A DNA stretch of 17,918 nucleotides from JBNGDW01 sp049975325 (GCA_049975325.1 JBNGDW010000026.1:1-17918), one strand, 5' to 3'; numbered from the stretch's first letter, positions 7,860 to 16,049 are shown. A program made the numbers and translations. The notes: a model not told the origin generated them from the letters alone.

Positions 7860-9374
7860 TCATAGGGCTAAAGCTTTTTTGCTAAGGCTTTTTTTTACGA
7901 CTTTATATTCATCCCATGGGTACTCAATAGTGCCTATACACATCGTCTTTTCATGTGCTTTTCCACAAGTGATTACGACATCCCCTGCCGCGGCTATTTC
8001 AATTGCTTTTGTTATTGCTGTTTCTCTGTCTGGTATACGCCAGAAATCTTTTCCTTCCTCTTTGCCGGCGTCTTTACAACCTTTGGTAATCTCATCTATA
8101 ATTGCATCTACCGGCTCTGTGCGCGGGTCTTCAGATGTAATAAAAATCTTATCAGCCAGATTAGCAGCAACTCGCCCCATTTTTCTCCGTTTTTCATGAT
8201 CCCGAAGACCGGCTGAACCAAACACAGCGATTACCCTATTTTTTGAAAGCAGCCTCGCAGTTTCAAGAGCTTTTTCCAGTGCTGCAGCTGTATGAGCAAA
8301 ATCGACGATTACGGTAAAATCTCCGACATTATGAGGAATTATCTCCATCCTCCCTTTTACTTGCTTAAGAGAGCCAATTCCCTCCCCAATTTTCTCTCCT
8401 AATATCCCTTGAGAATACGCAACCGCGCTTGCTGCAAGTAAATTATAAACATTGTATCTACCTAGCAGGGATGTCCTTATCGGTATCTCCCCTTCTGGAT
8501 ACTTAATTATAAAAGAAATACTCTGGTTATCCAAAAGGATATTGAAGGCAGAAAAGGTAGCTGAAGGAGTAAGACCGTAACTAAGTTTTTCGTCTGCATC
8601 CCATTTTTTAAAACGGTGAAAAGAGGGGTCATCAGCATTGAGCACAGATATTTTTGGTACATCCTTTTTACGAAAACTTCTTGATAGCCCCTGAAAGAGC
8701 ATCTCCTTTGCGTTTATATACTCCTCTCTGCTTTTGTGATAATCGAGATGTTCGGAAGTAATATTGGTAAGCACAGCGACATCGAATTCACAGCCGCTAA
8801 CCCGATGTTGAGCAAGTCCATGAGATGATGTTTCAATTATGGCATAGTCTGCCTTCGCCTTTACCATATCCGCAAGATATTTTTGGAGCGAAACAGAATC
8901 AGGCGTGGTTGTGTGGAACCCGGTTTCATATTTTCTTCCATTTATTATTGCATTGATAGAAGAGATAAGTCCCACACGATAGCCAGCGGATTTAAGAATA
9001 TGATAAGTTGCGTGACAAGTGGTGGTTTTCCCATCAGTTCCTGTAACACCTATTATACGGAGCTTGCGAGAAGGATGGCCATAGAATGCTGAAGCAAGCA
9101 AGGCGAGGGCTATTCGTGAATCCTCAACAAACAGGTAAGGCACCTCTCTGCCTATTAAAAACTTTCTATCCTGCAAAACAACCGCGACTGCACCATTTTT
9201 GATTGCACTTTCTATAAAGTTATGCCCGTCATACCTTTCTCCCTTTATTGCTACAAAAACATCCCCCCTACTTACCTTCCGCGAATCAAATGCTATACCG
9301 AAGACATCTACATCAGAAAAATTATAAGGTATGCAAGGTATGCCGCTTTCTGAAAGCAAATTGCCAAGTTTCAT
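7860..9374 (-). CDS. murE: MurE-type UDP-MurNAc-tripeptide synthetase
   Basis: This cytoplasmic ATP-dependent ligase adds the third stem residue to UDP-MurNAc-L-Ala-D-Glu in peptidoglycan synthesis. At 504 aa it has normal family length. Seen: the N-terminal uridine-binding domain (DSRKVSRGDVFVAIKGERYDGHNFI), the ATP loop GTDGKTTT 112-119, the substrate segment TTTPDS 155-160, the likely carbamylated Lys223 (EYINAKEMLF), GRMEII 341-346 and DFAHT 358-362. The amino-acid recognition motif is EDPR (415-418) rather than the DNPR of meso-DAP ligases or DNPA of L-lysine ligases. The retained Arg favours a diaminopimelate-like substrate, but specificity is not proven. The ATP loop reads GTDGKT where GTNGKT is usual. 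The start ATG directly abuts the femX stop with no gap and follows GGAGAATAG, so the two are surely co-transcribed. Confidence 0.9.
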   Translation of the reverse strand: MKLGNLLSESGIPCIPYNFSDVDVFGIAFDSRKVSRGDVFVAIKGERYDGHNFIESAIKNGAVAVVLQDRKFLIGREVPYLFVEDSRIALALLASAFYGHPSRKLRIIGVTGTDGKTTTCHATYHILKSAGYRVGLISSINAIINGRKYETGFHTTTPDSVSLQKYLADMVKAKADYAIIETSSHGLAQHRVSGCEFDVAVLTNITSEHLDYHKSREEYINAKEMLFQGLSRSFRKKDVPKISVLNADDPSFHRFKKWDADEKLSYGLTPSATFSAFNILLDNQSISFIIKYPEGEIPIRTSLLGRYNVYNLLAASAVAYSQGILGEKIGEGIGSLKQVKGRMEIIPHNVGDFTVIVDFAHTAAALEKALETARLLSKNRVIAVFGSAGLRDHEKRRKMGRVAANLADKIFITSEDPRTEPVDAIIDEITKGCKDAGKEEGKDFWRIPDRETAITKAIEIAAAGDVVITCGKAHEKTMCIGTIEYPWDEYKVVKKSLSKKALAL

Positions 9375-10454
9375 CTATTCTCCAAGCGAATCTGATATTT
9401 TGCCCTTTTTGAGAAGGCTGCGAAGGTTGGTATAGCTTTTGATCCCTTTATCCATAAGTGAATACCAAACAGGCTGGAAAGGCAAATCGTACATACCAAT
9501 AAACTTTTTTAAATCCCCATCAAAACCCTTCTTGAAGCGATATACACCATAAAGTGGATGAGAAGGATTTGGGTGGACAGGAATTCCCCAAAGATCATAA
9601 ACCTTATATCCCTGTTTTTTTGCCCACTTTATAACTTCCCAGTGGAGTGCATAGTTGGGCATAATATTCCTGTGCTTATCAGAAGAGGCACCATACATAT
9701 ACCAAACCTTATTGCCAAATGAAAAAATATATACGCCTGCAAGAGGTGTCTCTTTATAAAAGGCAATAAAAGTATGGAGCATAGATTTTGGCGCCATAAG
9801 GTCAATGAGAATTTTGTAGTACTCATAGGGATGAATAATGAAACCATCCCGTTTTGCTGTCTTTTGATAAATCTCATAAAAGATGTCCAAGCCGTCAGCA
9901 TTAGTCATTTCTTTTATTTCAACCCTCTTTTTCTGTGAGAGACGAATATTATATCGTGTCTTTGACTTAAATGAGGCGAGTATATCATCGAGATCTCGTG
10001 AGAGATCAATGAAAAAAGTAGCACGGGGCTGGATTTGTTTTGGGACAAAGTGGAATCCATTTTGTGTAATTAGCCTTATTTTGCCAGAATCTGTTTCCTC
10101 TATTTCAGGGTCTATCTTAAGAGCGACTGCATTGTGCTCTTTTGCAAGAGCTCTTATTTTCTCGATCAATCCGGTAAATGTCTCTGCATCAAAAGGCTCT
10201 AACACAGGGCCTCTTGGTGCGTAAAATAGGGTTTTCCCTGGCAAGGGGATTTTACGCTTCAGTATCGAGATACCACCTACAAGTCGCTCACCATTAAAAG
10301 CACCTAAACGTATAGGCGTCCAACCAAAATGTTGCTTAAAATCGCCCCATTCAACAGATTGAAGTATGGGACACTCTTTTGTGGAAGCTAAAAAATTATT
10401 CCACTCGGAAAGCTCTTGAGCTGTTGTTAACCTAGTATATGCTTTGCTTTGCAC
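9375..10454 (-). CDS. FemA/FemB/FemX-family aminoacyltransferase
   Basis: FemAB-family proteins transfer amino acids from aminoacyl-tRNA to the side-chain amine of the third stem residue in lipid II or its precursors, building peptide bridges. The 359-aa protein has the family's two GNAT-like halves (about 1-150 and 151-335). Typical segments are present: SVEWGDFKQHFGW (33-45), FYAPRGPVLEP (77-87), SKTRYNIRLSQKK (164-176), WYMYGASSDKHRNIMPNYAL (251-270), YDLWGIP (286-292) and YRFKKGFDGD (305-314). The coiled-coil arm of staphylococcal FemA is missing, as in FemX. The start is GTG 10454, eight bases after AAGGTG. Its stop abuts the murE start, so the pair forms one cell-wall unit. The residue transferred cannot be read from the sequence. 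Confidence 0.88.
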   Translation of the reverse strand: MQSKAYTRLTTAQELSEWNNFLASTKECPILQSVEWGDFKQHFGWTPIRLGAFNGERLVGGISILKRKIPLPGKTLFYAPRGPVLEPFDAETFTGLIEKIRALAKEHNAVALKIDPEIEETDSGKIRLITQNGFHFVPKQIQPRATFFIDLSRDLDDILASFKSKTRYNIRLSQKKRVEIKEMTNADGLDIFYEIYQKTAKRDGFIIHPYEYYKILIDLMAPKSMLHTFIAFYKETPLAGVYIFSFGNKVWYMYGASSDKHRNIMPNYALHWEVIKWAKKQGYKVYDLWGIPVHPNPSHPLYGVYRFKKGFDGDLKKFIGMYDLPFQPVWYSLMDKGIKSYTNLRSLLKKGKISDSLGE

Positions 10455-10555
10455 GATAATACACCTTTGCCAACCGTTTTACTCATTTGCACTGTGTATA
10501 GCAGGAGCTGTCAATTCTTTCCGCCCCAAAAAGAAAGGGCCTACCCGAAAGCACA

Positions 10556-11581
10556 TTACCATCCTGTCATATACCCTATAAACCCTATTACTAATCCTAC
10601 TATCAGGTTAATCGCCTTTACATATACAAAACCTCGTTTTGATTCTGCCAGAAGCGGAAGCATCCCATGTCCATCCTGTACGATCGAACTTGCCAGCAAA
10701 ATACTCCCAGGTATCATACCCTGAGCAAAAAGGGTCACAAATATCAGATGTGGCCCGGACTCCGGAATAAGACCGATAAGGCATGCTATCAGCAAAACTA
10801 CCAATTGATTTCCAGTAATCCATTGCTCAATATTCAATGGTTCCAAAACGAAATGAAGCACAAGCAGTACTCCAAACACCCATAGAAATATGCGAGGAAG
10901 GTGAACCTTCACAATATGTTCCCATAGATGCTTATCCAAAAAATGCTCAGGCACTGTAAATACGATAAATAAAGCAATACTCACCGTGATAACCAGTGTA
11001 ACGCGAATCCAATTCCATTCGTTAGGCCCTATATAACCTGTAGAGAACCCCAGCATAAGGAGGATAAGCATAAAAAGGAGGAGGGCGCGCTGAAATGAAC
11101 AATGCTTAAGTTGAGGAAAGATAGTACCTTTCTGGAAGCAGATGCAACTTTCTTCTTCGTGCAGAGGCAATTTGTTCTCAATAAATTCCTTTTTAAGCAA
11201 ATTTGAGGGAACGATTTTGTCCGTAATAATGCCTGCGAGAATTCCAAGCCCAAAAAGCACAACTGTTATTATAAGGGCTTTGCCGGGAAACATAGCAAAC
11301 ATCACGAAAGCCTCATCCCCTGAGGTAGCAATCATAGTAGCAACGAGCGCCCCAAATGAAACAATTCTATGTAAATAGAAAGTAACAACCATGAATGCCC
11401 CCAAACAACCCGGAATAGCACCCAAAAATGAAGCAATTATATATTGGGACAATCTCTTCCTTTTGAGTAGATTTTCCATCTTCCCATGGGTTTGCACATT
11501 GATATACTCAATAAGGAGCATCATGGTAAAAACAAATCCTGTTACTATTAAAGCATGTCTTAGGACTTCTATTACTGTCAT
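10556..11581 (-). CDS. PF11449-type putative heavy-metal/manganese exporter, 10 TM
   Basis: I choose ATG 11581 (MTVIEVLRHALIV, 341 aa), preceded by GAGGTTAAG; an ATG at 11605 lacks a ribosome site and overlaps the upstream stop. The protein is an integral membrane protein with about ten hydrophobic segments in two halves. Each half carries a related signature: GAIPGCLGAF (54-63) with ATSGDE (85-90), and GLIPESGPHL (270-279) with QDGHG (302-306). This internal duplication and these motifs are characteristic of the ArsP_2 family, annotated as putative manganese or arsenic exporter, with little direct biochemistry. The hydrophilic linker between halves (about 122-165) holds Cys146, Cys148, Cys161, His141 and His160, possible metal ligands. 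It starts 16 nt after the DUF401 stop, so the two membrane proteins are probably co-expressed. The substrate is inference. Confidence 0.85.
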   Translation of the reverse strand: MTVIEVLRHALIVTGFVFTMMLLIEYINVQTHGKMENLLKRKRLSQYIIASFLGAIPGCLGAFMVVTFYLHRIVSFGALVATMIATSGDEAFVMFAMFPGKALIITVVLFGLGILAGIITDKIVPSNLLKKEFIENKLPLHEEESCICFQKGTIFPQLKHCSFQRALLLFMLILLMLGFSTGYIGPNEWNWIRVTLVITVSIALFIVFTVPEHFLDKHLWEHIVKVHLPRIFLWVFGVLLVLHFVLEPLNIEQWITGNQLVVLLIACLIGLIPESGPHLIFVTLFAQGMIPGSILLASSIVQDGHGMLPLLAESKRGFVYVKAINLIVGLVIGFIGYMTGW

Positions 11582-11597
11582 CTTAACCTCTCTTGTT

Positions 11598-12782
11598 TCA
11601 TACAACAGAGACTGAAATAATAAAAACGCATCCGATTGCTATTAGGGCAGGAGCAAGGAGGCGTTTGTAAAAATCTTTTAAATCCGAGTTAAAAAACTCT
11701 AAAGAAACTGATACACAAGGATGAATTGGCGAGATCACATATCCAATAAAAATTGAGAAAAACATAATCGCAAATTCTATATAAGTCAGAGATTCTAACC
11801 CGAATTTTGCATAAAAAATTGGCAATAAAATTGCAAACGGCATCTCTACTCTACCGGCAACGAATCCAAGGAGTGCGGCAATAATGACCAGCAAAAAAGT
11901 TTTAGATAGCGCGATATCTGCAATTATAGAAGAGATATCGGAAGCGATAAAAGTTCTAAGAAAAAGGAACATTCCAATAATGATAAGAAAAAATCTCCAG
12001 GACTTCATTTTCTTTAACAATATCGGTATATCTTTCCCTTTTAAATCCCCAAATTTCCATGCCAGCGAAAGGCTTGTTAGTACACCAATGACAAGGGGCA
12101 CCTCTTCTATCCATGAAGGGAAAATATTGAGTAAAAGAAGATGAGTGATAGGAGCAGCCAGAATAATGATAATTGGGATAAAAATTTTTCGATATGAGCT
12201 GTTTTCAACTGTAGAGAGATTCCCAGTTATCCCTTTTAACAAAAAAAAGAATCCCAGAGCCACCATAAGCAGGAATCCTGGGATAAGATAAATAAAAGCG
12301 GTATAGAGATGGAGCTCAGCCATTTTAGTTGTTGTAAGAAGTGCTCCCAGTGGGTAGATAAGAATAAATGCATGCCTAAACCAAACATTTATCGCAACAT
12401 ATTGTTCCGGCGAAATATCCTCGCCTGCACGTTTTACAAGTGGAGCAGATAGCAATGCTCCTCCAGGCATAGGAAGCATACCTAAAAAAGCGGGACCAAG
12501 TGCAAGAAAGAGTTTTCTTTTTATCCTTAAATTCTCAACAAAATCCCTTATAAGCCCTGATTCCTCTAATGCGCCTCCTATTAAAGAGATTAAACCTACA
12601 GAAAGACCGAGCAATAAGATAGAGGGGTCGGTAAGAGTCTCTATAAATACGCCTCCTATCTCGCTAATAGTAAGATTAAAAAGTCCTAATAAAATTGCTC
12701 CACACAAGAATCCAAGCCATAGGTTTTTTCTGCCAACAAAGAGCATCACCCCTAAGGCAAGTAAAAAAACCAACCAAACCAT
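11598..12782 (-). CDS. DUF401 family (PF04165/COG1906) integral membrane protein
   Basis: This 394-aa protein is almost wholly hydrophobic, with roughly ten to twelve membrane segments and short loops. The hallmark is GMLPMPGGALLSAP (101-114), followed by a conserved INVWFRHAF...YPLGALL stretch (131-149). A second hairpin-like half with FVAGRVEMPFAILLPIFYAKFG and VISPIHPCVSVS suggests an inverted-repeat fold like that of ion-transporter superfamily permeases. DUF401 proteins have no proven substrate. The start ATG 12782 follows a strong GGAGG at suitable spacing. It is the first gene of a two-gene unit with the putative metal exporter. I am confident of the family and not of the function. Confidence 0.85.
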   Translation of the reverse strand: MVWLVFLLALGVMLFVGRKNLWLGFLCGAILLGLFNLTISEIGGVFIETLTDPSILLLGLSVGLISLIGGALEESGLIRDFVENLRIKRKLFLALGPAFLGMLPMPGGALLSAPLVKRAGEDISPEQYVAINVWFRHAFILIYPLGALLTTTKMAELHLYTAFIYLIPGFLLMVALGFFFLLKGITGNLSTVENSSYRKIFIPIIIILAAPITHLLLLNIFPSWIEEVPLVIGVLTSLSLAWKFGDLKGKDIPILLKKMKSWRFFLIIIGMFLFLRTFIASDISSIIADIALSKTFLLVIIAALLGFVAGRVEMPFAILLPIFYAKFGLESLTYIEFAIMFFSIFIGYVISPIHPCVSVSLEFFNSDLKDFYKRLLAPALIAIGCVFIISVSVV

Positions 12783-12860
12783 TTATGAACCTCCTACTTG
12801 GGTTTTCAGTAATATCAATGAGAATAAGACTTTCTACAGCCAGTCACGGCCTATTGGTCA

Positions 12861-13802
12861 TTACTCATTGCTAACAGTAAAGAAGACACCGCGGTCTAAA
12901 TGATGTGATTTAAGGATATTTTCGGCAAGGAGTTCATCTATATATTTGCCAACTTCTACTCGAGATAAACCAAGCGCGGAGGCAAGGTCCTCTACTGTGC
13001 ATGGCCTACGCCGTAGAGTAGCAAGTATTTGTTCTTTGATCTCATAATTAAATGGGGATGAGGCTATCACCCTTTTAGCCTTATGGATAGACTCAACCGG
13101 AAGTCCTTTCCATTTTTCAATGATCCGATTAATTGTCGTGATATCTGCAGGCTTTACCCATGACTCAGTACCAGGCCGATCAAGAGTATTTATTTGAATC
13201 TTATCTGGATGAATCCTGCGGAGTGCCTTGCCAATCCCCTCAATCTCCTCATCAGAATCGTTAAGTCCAGGAACCAGAAAAACTTCTACCCAGATGCTTC
13301 CTGAAAATTTTTTGCGAAAGTCAATTAGCCCTGTAATAATCTTTTCAATTGAAATGGAAGGTATAGGACGATTGATTGTTCTAAATATATCCGGTGAGAC
13401 TGCATCAAGAGAGGGAAGCACAACATCAACCCTTCTCAAGTCCTCCTGTACCTCCGGGATATAGAGAAGAGAACCGTTTGTAAGAACTGATATCTTGTAA
13501 TCTGGATACTGCGCGCTCAAAAACCCGATTATTTTACCAATATCCTTGTGAAGAGTTGGCTCCCCTGAACCCGAAAAAGTTATATAATCTATTTTGGGGT
13601 TAGAAGAAAGGTACTCATTTAACTCTTCTATTACTCTTCCTGTGGGGACATACTCTTTCCGCTCAGTTGTTGGATGGATGGTCTTCCCGCACTCACAGTA
13701 TACGCAGTTAAAGGTGCAGGTCTTAAATGGAACAAGGTCTATGCCAAGGGAAGCGCCTAATCTTCTTGAAGGTACAGGACCAAACAGATATTGATATTTC
13801 AT
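12861..13802 (-). CDS. Radical SAM protein (COG0731-like) with C-terminal winged helix
   Basis: The start at ATG 13802 (MKYQYLFGPVPSRRLG, 313 aa) has GGAG eight bases upstream; the in-frame GTG at 13811 overlaps that ribosome site and is unlikely. The N-terminal FGPVPSRRLGxSLGIDLVP segment and the cluster motif Cys29-x3-Cys33-x2-Cys36 (CTFNCVYC) identify a 4Fe-4S radical SAM enzyme of COG0731, the group annotated as wyosine-synthetase-like. GSGEPTL gives the SAM-binding GGE-like motif. Residues about 250-313 form a winged helix-turn-helix (EQILATLRRRPCTVEDLASA...). Archaeal relatives modify tRNA-Phe, but bacterial members of this type lack an assigned reaction, so I do not give one. The gene starts 27 nt downstream of the SRP RNA 3' end and may share its transcript. 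Confidence 0.87.
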   Translation of the reverse strand: MKYQYLFGPVPSRRLGASLGIDLVPFKTCTFNCVYCECGKTIHPTTERKEYVPTGRVIEELNEYLSSNPKIDYITFSGSGEPTLHKDIGKIIGFLSAQYPDYKISVLTNGSLLYIPEVQEDLRRVDVVLPSLDAVSPDIFRTINRPIPSISIEKIITGLIDFRKKFSGSIWVEVFLVPGLNDSDEEIEGIGKALRRIHPDKIQINTLDRPGTESWVKPADITTINRIIEKWKGLPVESIHKAKRVIASSPFNYEIKEQILATLRRRPCTVEDLASALGLSRVEVGKYIDELLAENILKSHHLDRGVFFTVSNE

Positions 13803-13829
13803 CGTTATCACTCCTTAAATATTAATATT

Positions 13830-14125
13830 GAGGGATGTGCACCTTTTTCGAGAACCTATGGCCAACACTTTTGAGCAGTTAGCTAAAGCCAAGTTGACCA
13901 GCGGCACATCAAATATTCTGCTTATTGCTGCTACCTTCCGGTCCTGACAAGGTTCGCAAAATTTGATTGCGCTGGGCTTAGCTTGTTCAGCTCAAAGCCT
14001 AGCTTGAGCAGCACCACTTACACAAAAGCCACTAACCACGCAGTTCTCTCAAGAAGGCATTCAGCCCTGCTATAGCGGATTGCAGGTTACAGGACACCGC
14101 TAGCTTCCCGCCTAGCACATCCCTC
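13830..14125 (-). ncRNA. ffs: Signal recognition particle RNA, large bacterial type (Alu + S domain)
   Basis: The minus strand carries the conserved S-domain hairpin, reading TCAGGACCGGAAGGTAGCAG with its GGAA tetraloop at 13936-13939 and the SRP54-binding internal loop. Surrounding helices pair well: CCAGCG with CGCTGG, ATCAAAT with ATTTGAT, AGCTAA with TTAGCT, TTTGAGC (13990-13996) with GCTCAAA (13870-13876). At the 5' end is an Alu domain like that of Firmicutes and Thermotogae (GTGCTAGGCGGG, then CTAGCGGTGTCCTGTAACC, then GCAATCCGCTATAGCAGG). The ends are fixed by GAGGGATGTGC (14115-14125) pairing with GCACATCCCTC (13830-13840), an exact 11-bp helix. That gives about 296 nt, close to the 271-nt scRNA of Bacillus. 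It binds Ffh for co-translational membrane targeting and lies 60 nt after yidC. Confidence 0.93.
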
Positions 14126-14130
14126 ATGTT

Positions 14131-14161
14131 ATTAAAGTAACAAAAATTAGGCAAGATCCAA
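14131..14161 (-). promoter_or_regulatory. Possible promoter of the SRP RNA
   Basis: On the minus strand TTGGAT (14156-14161) and TTTAAT (14131-14136) are separated by 19 nt, and the -10 ends five bases before the G that opens the terminal helix of the SRP RNA. The -10 position is well placed for a start at 14125; the -35 match and long spacing are weak. Read-through from the yidC operon with processing is an alternative. Confidence 0.35.
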
Positions 14162-14185
14162 ATATTACAATAAAATTCTAGCTTA

Positions 14186-15829
14186 TTATTGAGCCTTTTC
14201 CTGCATACGTCGTCTAATCGTAACCTGCTCAAAAATAGAAAATATATTATAAAAAAGCCAATACAAAACTAAGCCAGCAGGAAGGGAAAGGAAAATAAAA
14301 ACCAGAAAAATTGGCATAAAGTACATCATCATACGCTGGGTTCGCATTTGCGCTTTTTGCTGCTCTGTCATCTTATCAGAAGGCTGAGGAGAAAGCAGTT
14401 TCTGCTGCAAAAACATGCTGATCCCCATAACAATCGGTAGTATGTAATAGGGATCAGGAACAGATAGGTCCTTTATCCACAGAGCAAATTCAGCATGACG
14501 CAGCTCGATTGTCGACTGCAAAACAGGGTATAGAGCGAACAATATTGGCATTTGGAGAAGCAGCGGCAGACATCCTCCCGCGCACCCACTTAACGGATTT
14601 ACTCCATGTTCCTTATACAATTTCATTACTTCCTGTTGTGCCTTCTGGGGGGTGTCCTTATACTTACGCTGAATTTCCTGGACTATAGGCTGAAGTTCTT
14701 GCATCTTCTGCATACGCTGGGTCGAATGAACACTCTTCCTTGTAAGGGGAAAAAATATAAGTTTTATAATTATAGCAAGCAATATAATCGCTACGCCATA
14801 ATTAGGGATAAGAGAATGAAGGAATATAAGAAGCTGAAGAATTAACCTGCTTATCGGCCTTAGAATAGACCAGCCCAGATCCACAGTATTTTCTAGCCCT
14901 ATGCCATACGCTACTAGATTGTCATAGTCCACAGGCCCGAGATAAAAATCAAAATGATGATCAACCGCCCTGCGGTCAACTTCAACTTCTAAAACCTGCA
15001 TGATTGTATCACCATCAGCAAAAACCTTTATCTCCTGAACATCCATCCTTTTTTCTGGTATAGCAGCCAAAACAAAATATTTCGATTTTATTGCTGCCCA
15101 GTCAATATTCCCATAAAGACTTCTCCCTTCAACTGCATCTTTAAGCTCAACTTTTTCTATCTTACCATTTATCTGGGCCATCGCTTTGATATAATTCTGA
15201 TAACGTTTATCACCATTCTGATCAAAATAAACACCAGTATCCATCAATAAATCGTATGAATAGACTGTGCCTAAATTAGCGGTCTTGACATCCATCGCTA
15301 TCTCATAACCCTGCTTTAGAGTAAATATCTTTTGAATGATCTTCCCTCCGTCTGATTCAATAAAGAATTCCACTCTGCCATTTTCAACCTCATACTGGAA
15401 GATATAATTCGAAAAATCAATAGAATTACTCTCTGTCAGCAAAGTAAGGTTCAAAAGCCCCTTATCATCTAAAATCAGTGGGACAGGCTCACCTTTGGTT
15501 TGTTTTTGTCTAAAAATATTCTTAAGATAAACCTGCTTGATTGCACCACCTTTATTGGTAAAAATAACCTTAATTGTGTCATTTTCAAGAACGATATTTT
15601 CATGTATTTCTATCTCACCGCCCTCCTCAAGAATCGGTATATGAGGTTGTAATGAGATAGGTTGTTGCTCTTTTTCTATTGATTCTGCTTGAATTTCCTG
15701 ACCGGCTTCTGATGCGGTTTGTTGCTCTTGTGGAGGAGGGGAAACAGGCTGAGGTGGATATAATAGCCTGCTACTAATAAAAAGCACCAAAAAGACCAGC
15801 ACCAAGGCAATTATTACATTCTTATTCAC
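14186..15829 (-). CDS. yidC: Membrane protein insertase YidC
   Basis: YidC inserts and folds inner-membrane proteins, alone or with SecYEG. This 547-aa protein has the Gram-negative layout: an N-terminal anchor (about 5-23), a Pro/Gln-rich linker, a large periplasmic beta domain (about 70-305), and the conserved five-helix core. In the core, Arg364 (FPLTRKS) is the conserved hydrophilic-groove arginine; residues 370-412 form the cytoplasmic C1 coiled-coil hairpin; GCAGGCLPLLLQMPILFALY begins the next membrane helix at about 415; two further helices and a basic tail (IRRRMQEKAQ) follow. The start is GTG 15829, six bases after AGGAG; no nearby ATG fits better. The gap to yidD is 10 nt. The periplasmic domain implies a cell with an outer membrane, consistent with the rest of the window. 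Confidence 0.96.
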   Translation of the reverse strand: MNKNVIIALVLVFLVLFISSRLLYPPQPVSPPPQEQQTASEAGQEIQAESIEKEQQPISLQPHIPILEEGGEIEIHENIVLENDTIKVIFTNKGGAIKQVYLKNIFRQKQTKGEPVPLILDDKGLLNLTLLTESNSIDFSNYIFQYEVENGRVEFFIESDGGKIIQKIFTLKQGYEIAMDVKTANLGTVYSYDLLMDTGVYFDQNGDKRYQNYIKAMAQINGKIEKVELKDAVEGRSLYGNIDWAAIKSKYFVLAAIPEKRMDVQEIKVFADGDTIMQVLEVEVDRRAVDHHFDFYLGPVDYDNLVAYGIGLENTVDLGWSILRPISRLILQLLIFLHSLIPNYGVAIILLAIIIKLIFFPLTRKSVHSTQRMQKMQELQPIVQEIQRKYKDTPQKAQQEVMKLYKEHGVNPLSGCAGGCLPLLLQMPILFALYPVLQSTIELRHAEFALWIKDLSVPDPYYILPIVMGISMFLQQKLLSPQPSDKMTEQQKAQMRTQRMMMYFMPIFLVFIFLSLPAGLVLYWLFYNIFSIFEQVTIRRRMQEKAQ

Positions 15830-15839
15830 AAACTACTCC

Positions 15840-16049
15840 TTATGGTAGTGGATCATATCCTCCCTTGACCCAGGGATTGCACCGCAGTATCCGCCATGTT
15901 GAAAGATAAAATCCTTTAAAAAGCCCATACTTTTGAAAAGCCATTTTCGAATAGGTAGAACATGTAGGAATGAATCTACATGATGATGGAAACGCAATCG
16001 AAATATACTTCTGATAAAATTCTATAATTTTAACTATAATCTTACTCAT
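15840..16049 (-). CDS. yidD: Membrane protein insertion efficiency factor YidD
   Basis: This 69-aa protein has the full YidD/DUF37 pattern: an amphipathic N-terminus (IIEFYQKYIS), CRFIPTCSTY at 24-33 with both conserved cysteines, and ILRCNPWVKGGYDPLP at the end. YidD is thought to sit at the inner face of the membrane and aid YidC-dependent insertion. It lies between rnpA (37-nt gap) and yidC (10-nt gap), its standard place. The upstream region has no clear Shine-Dalgarno, so translation may be weak or coupled. Confidence 0.95.
   Translation of the reverse strand: MSKIIVKIIEFYQKYISIAFPSSCRFIPTCSTYSKMAFQKYGLFKGFYLSTWRILRCNPWVKGGYDPLP

Noticed and set aside
9883..10224. 113-codon plus-strand open frame
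   Set aside because: Antisense to the FemAB-family gene, with no ribosome site or recognisable motif.
10509..10514. TTGACA on the minus strand upstream of femX
   Set aside because: TATACA follows after only 8 nt and nothing suitable lies at 17 nt.
14032..14232. 66-codon open frame on the minus strand
   Set aside because: It overlaps the end of yidC and the 5' Alu domain of the SRP RNA, has no ribosome site and no family resemblance.
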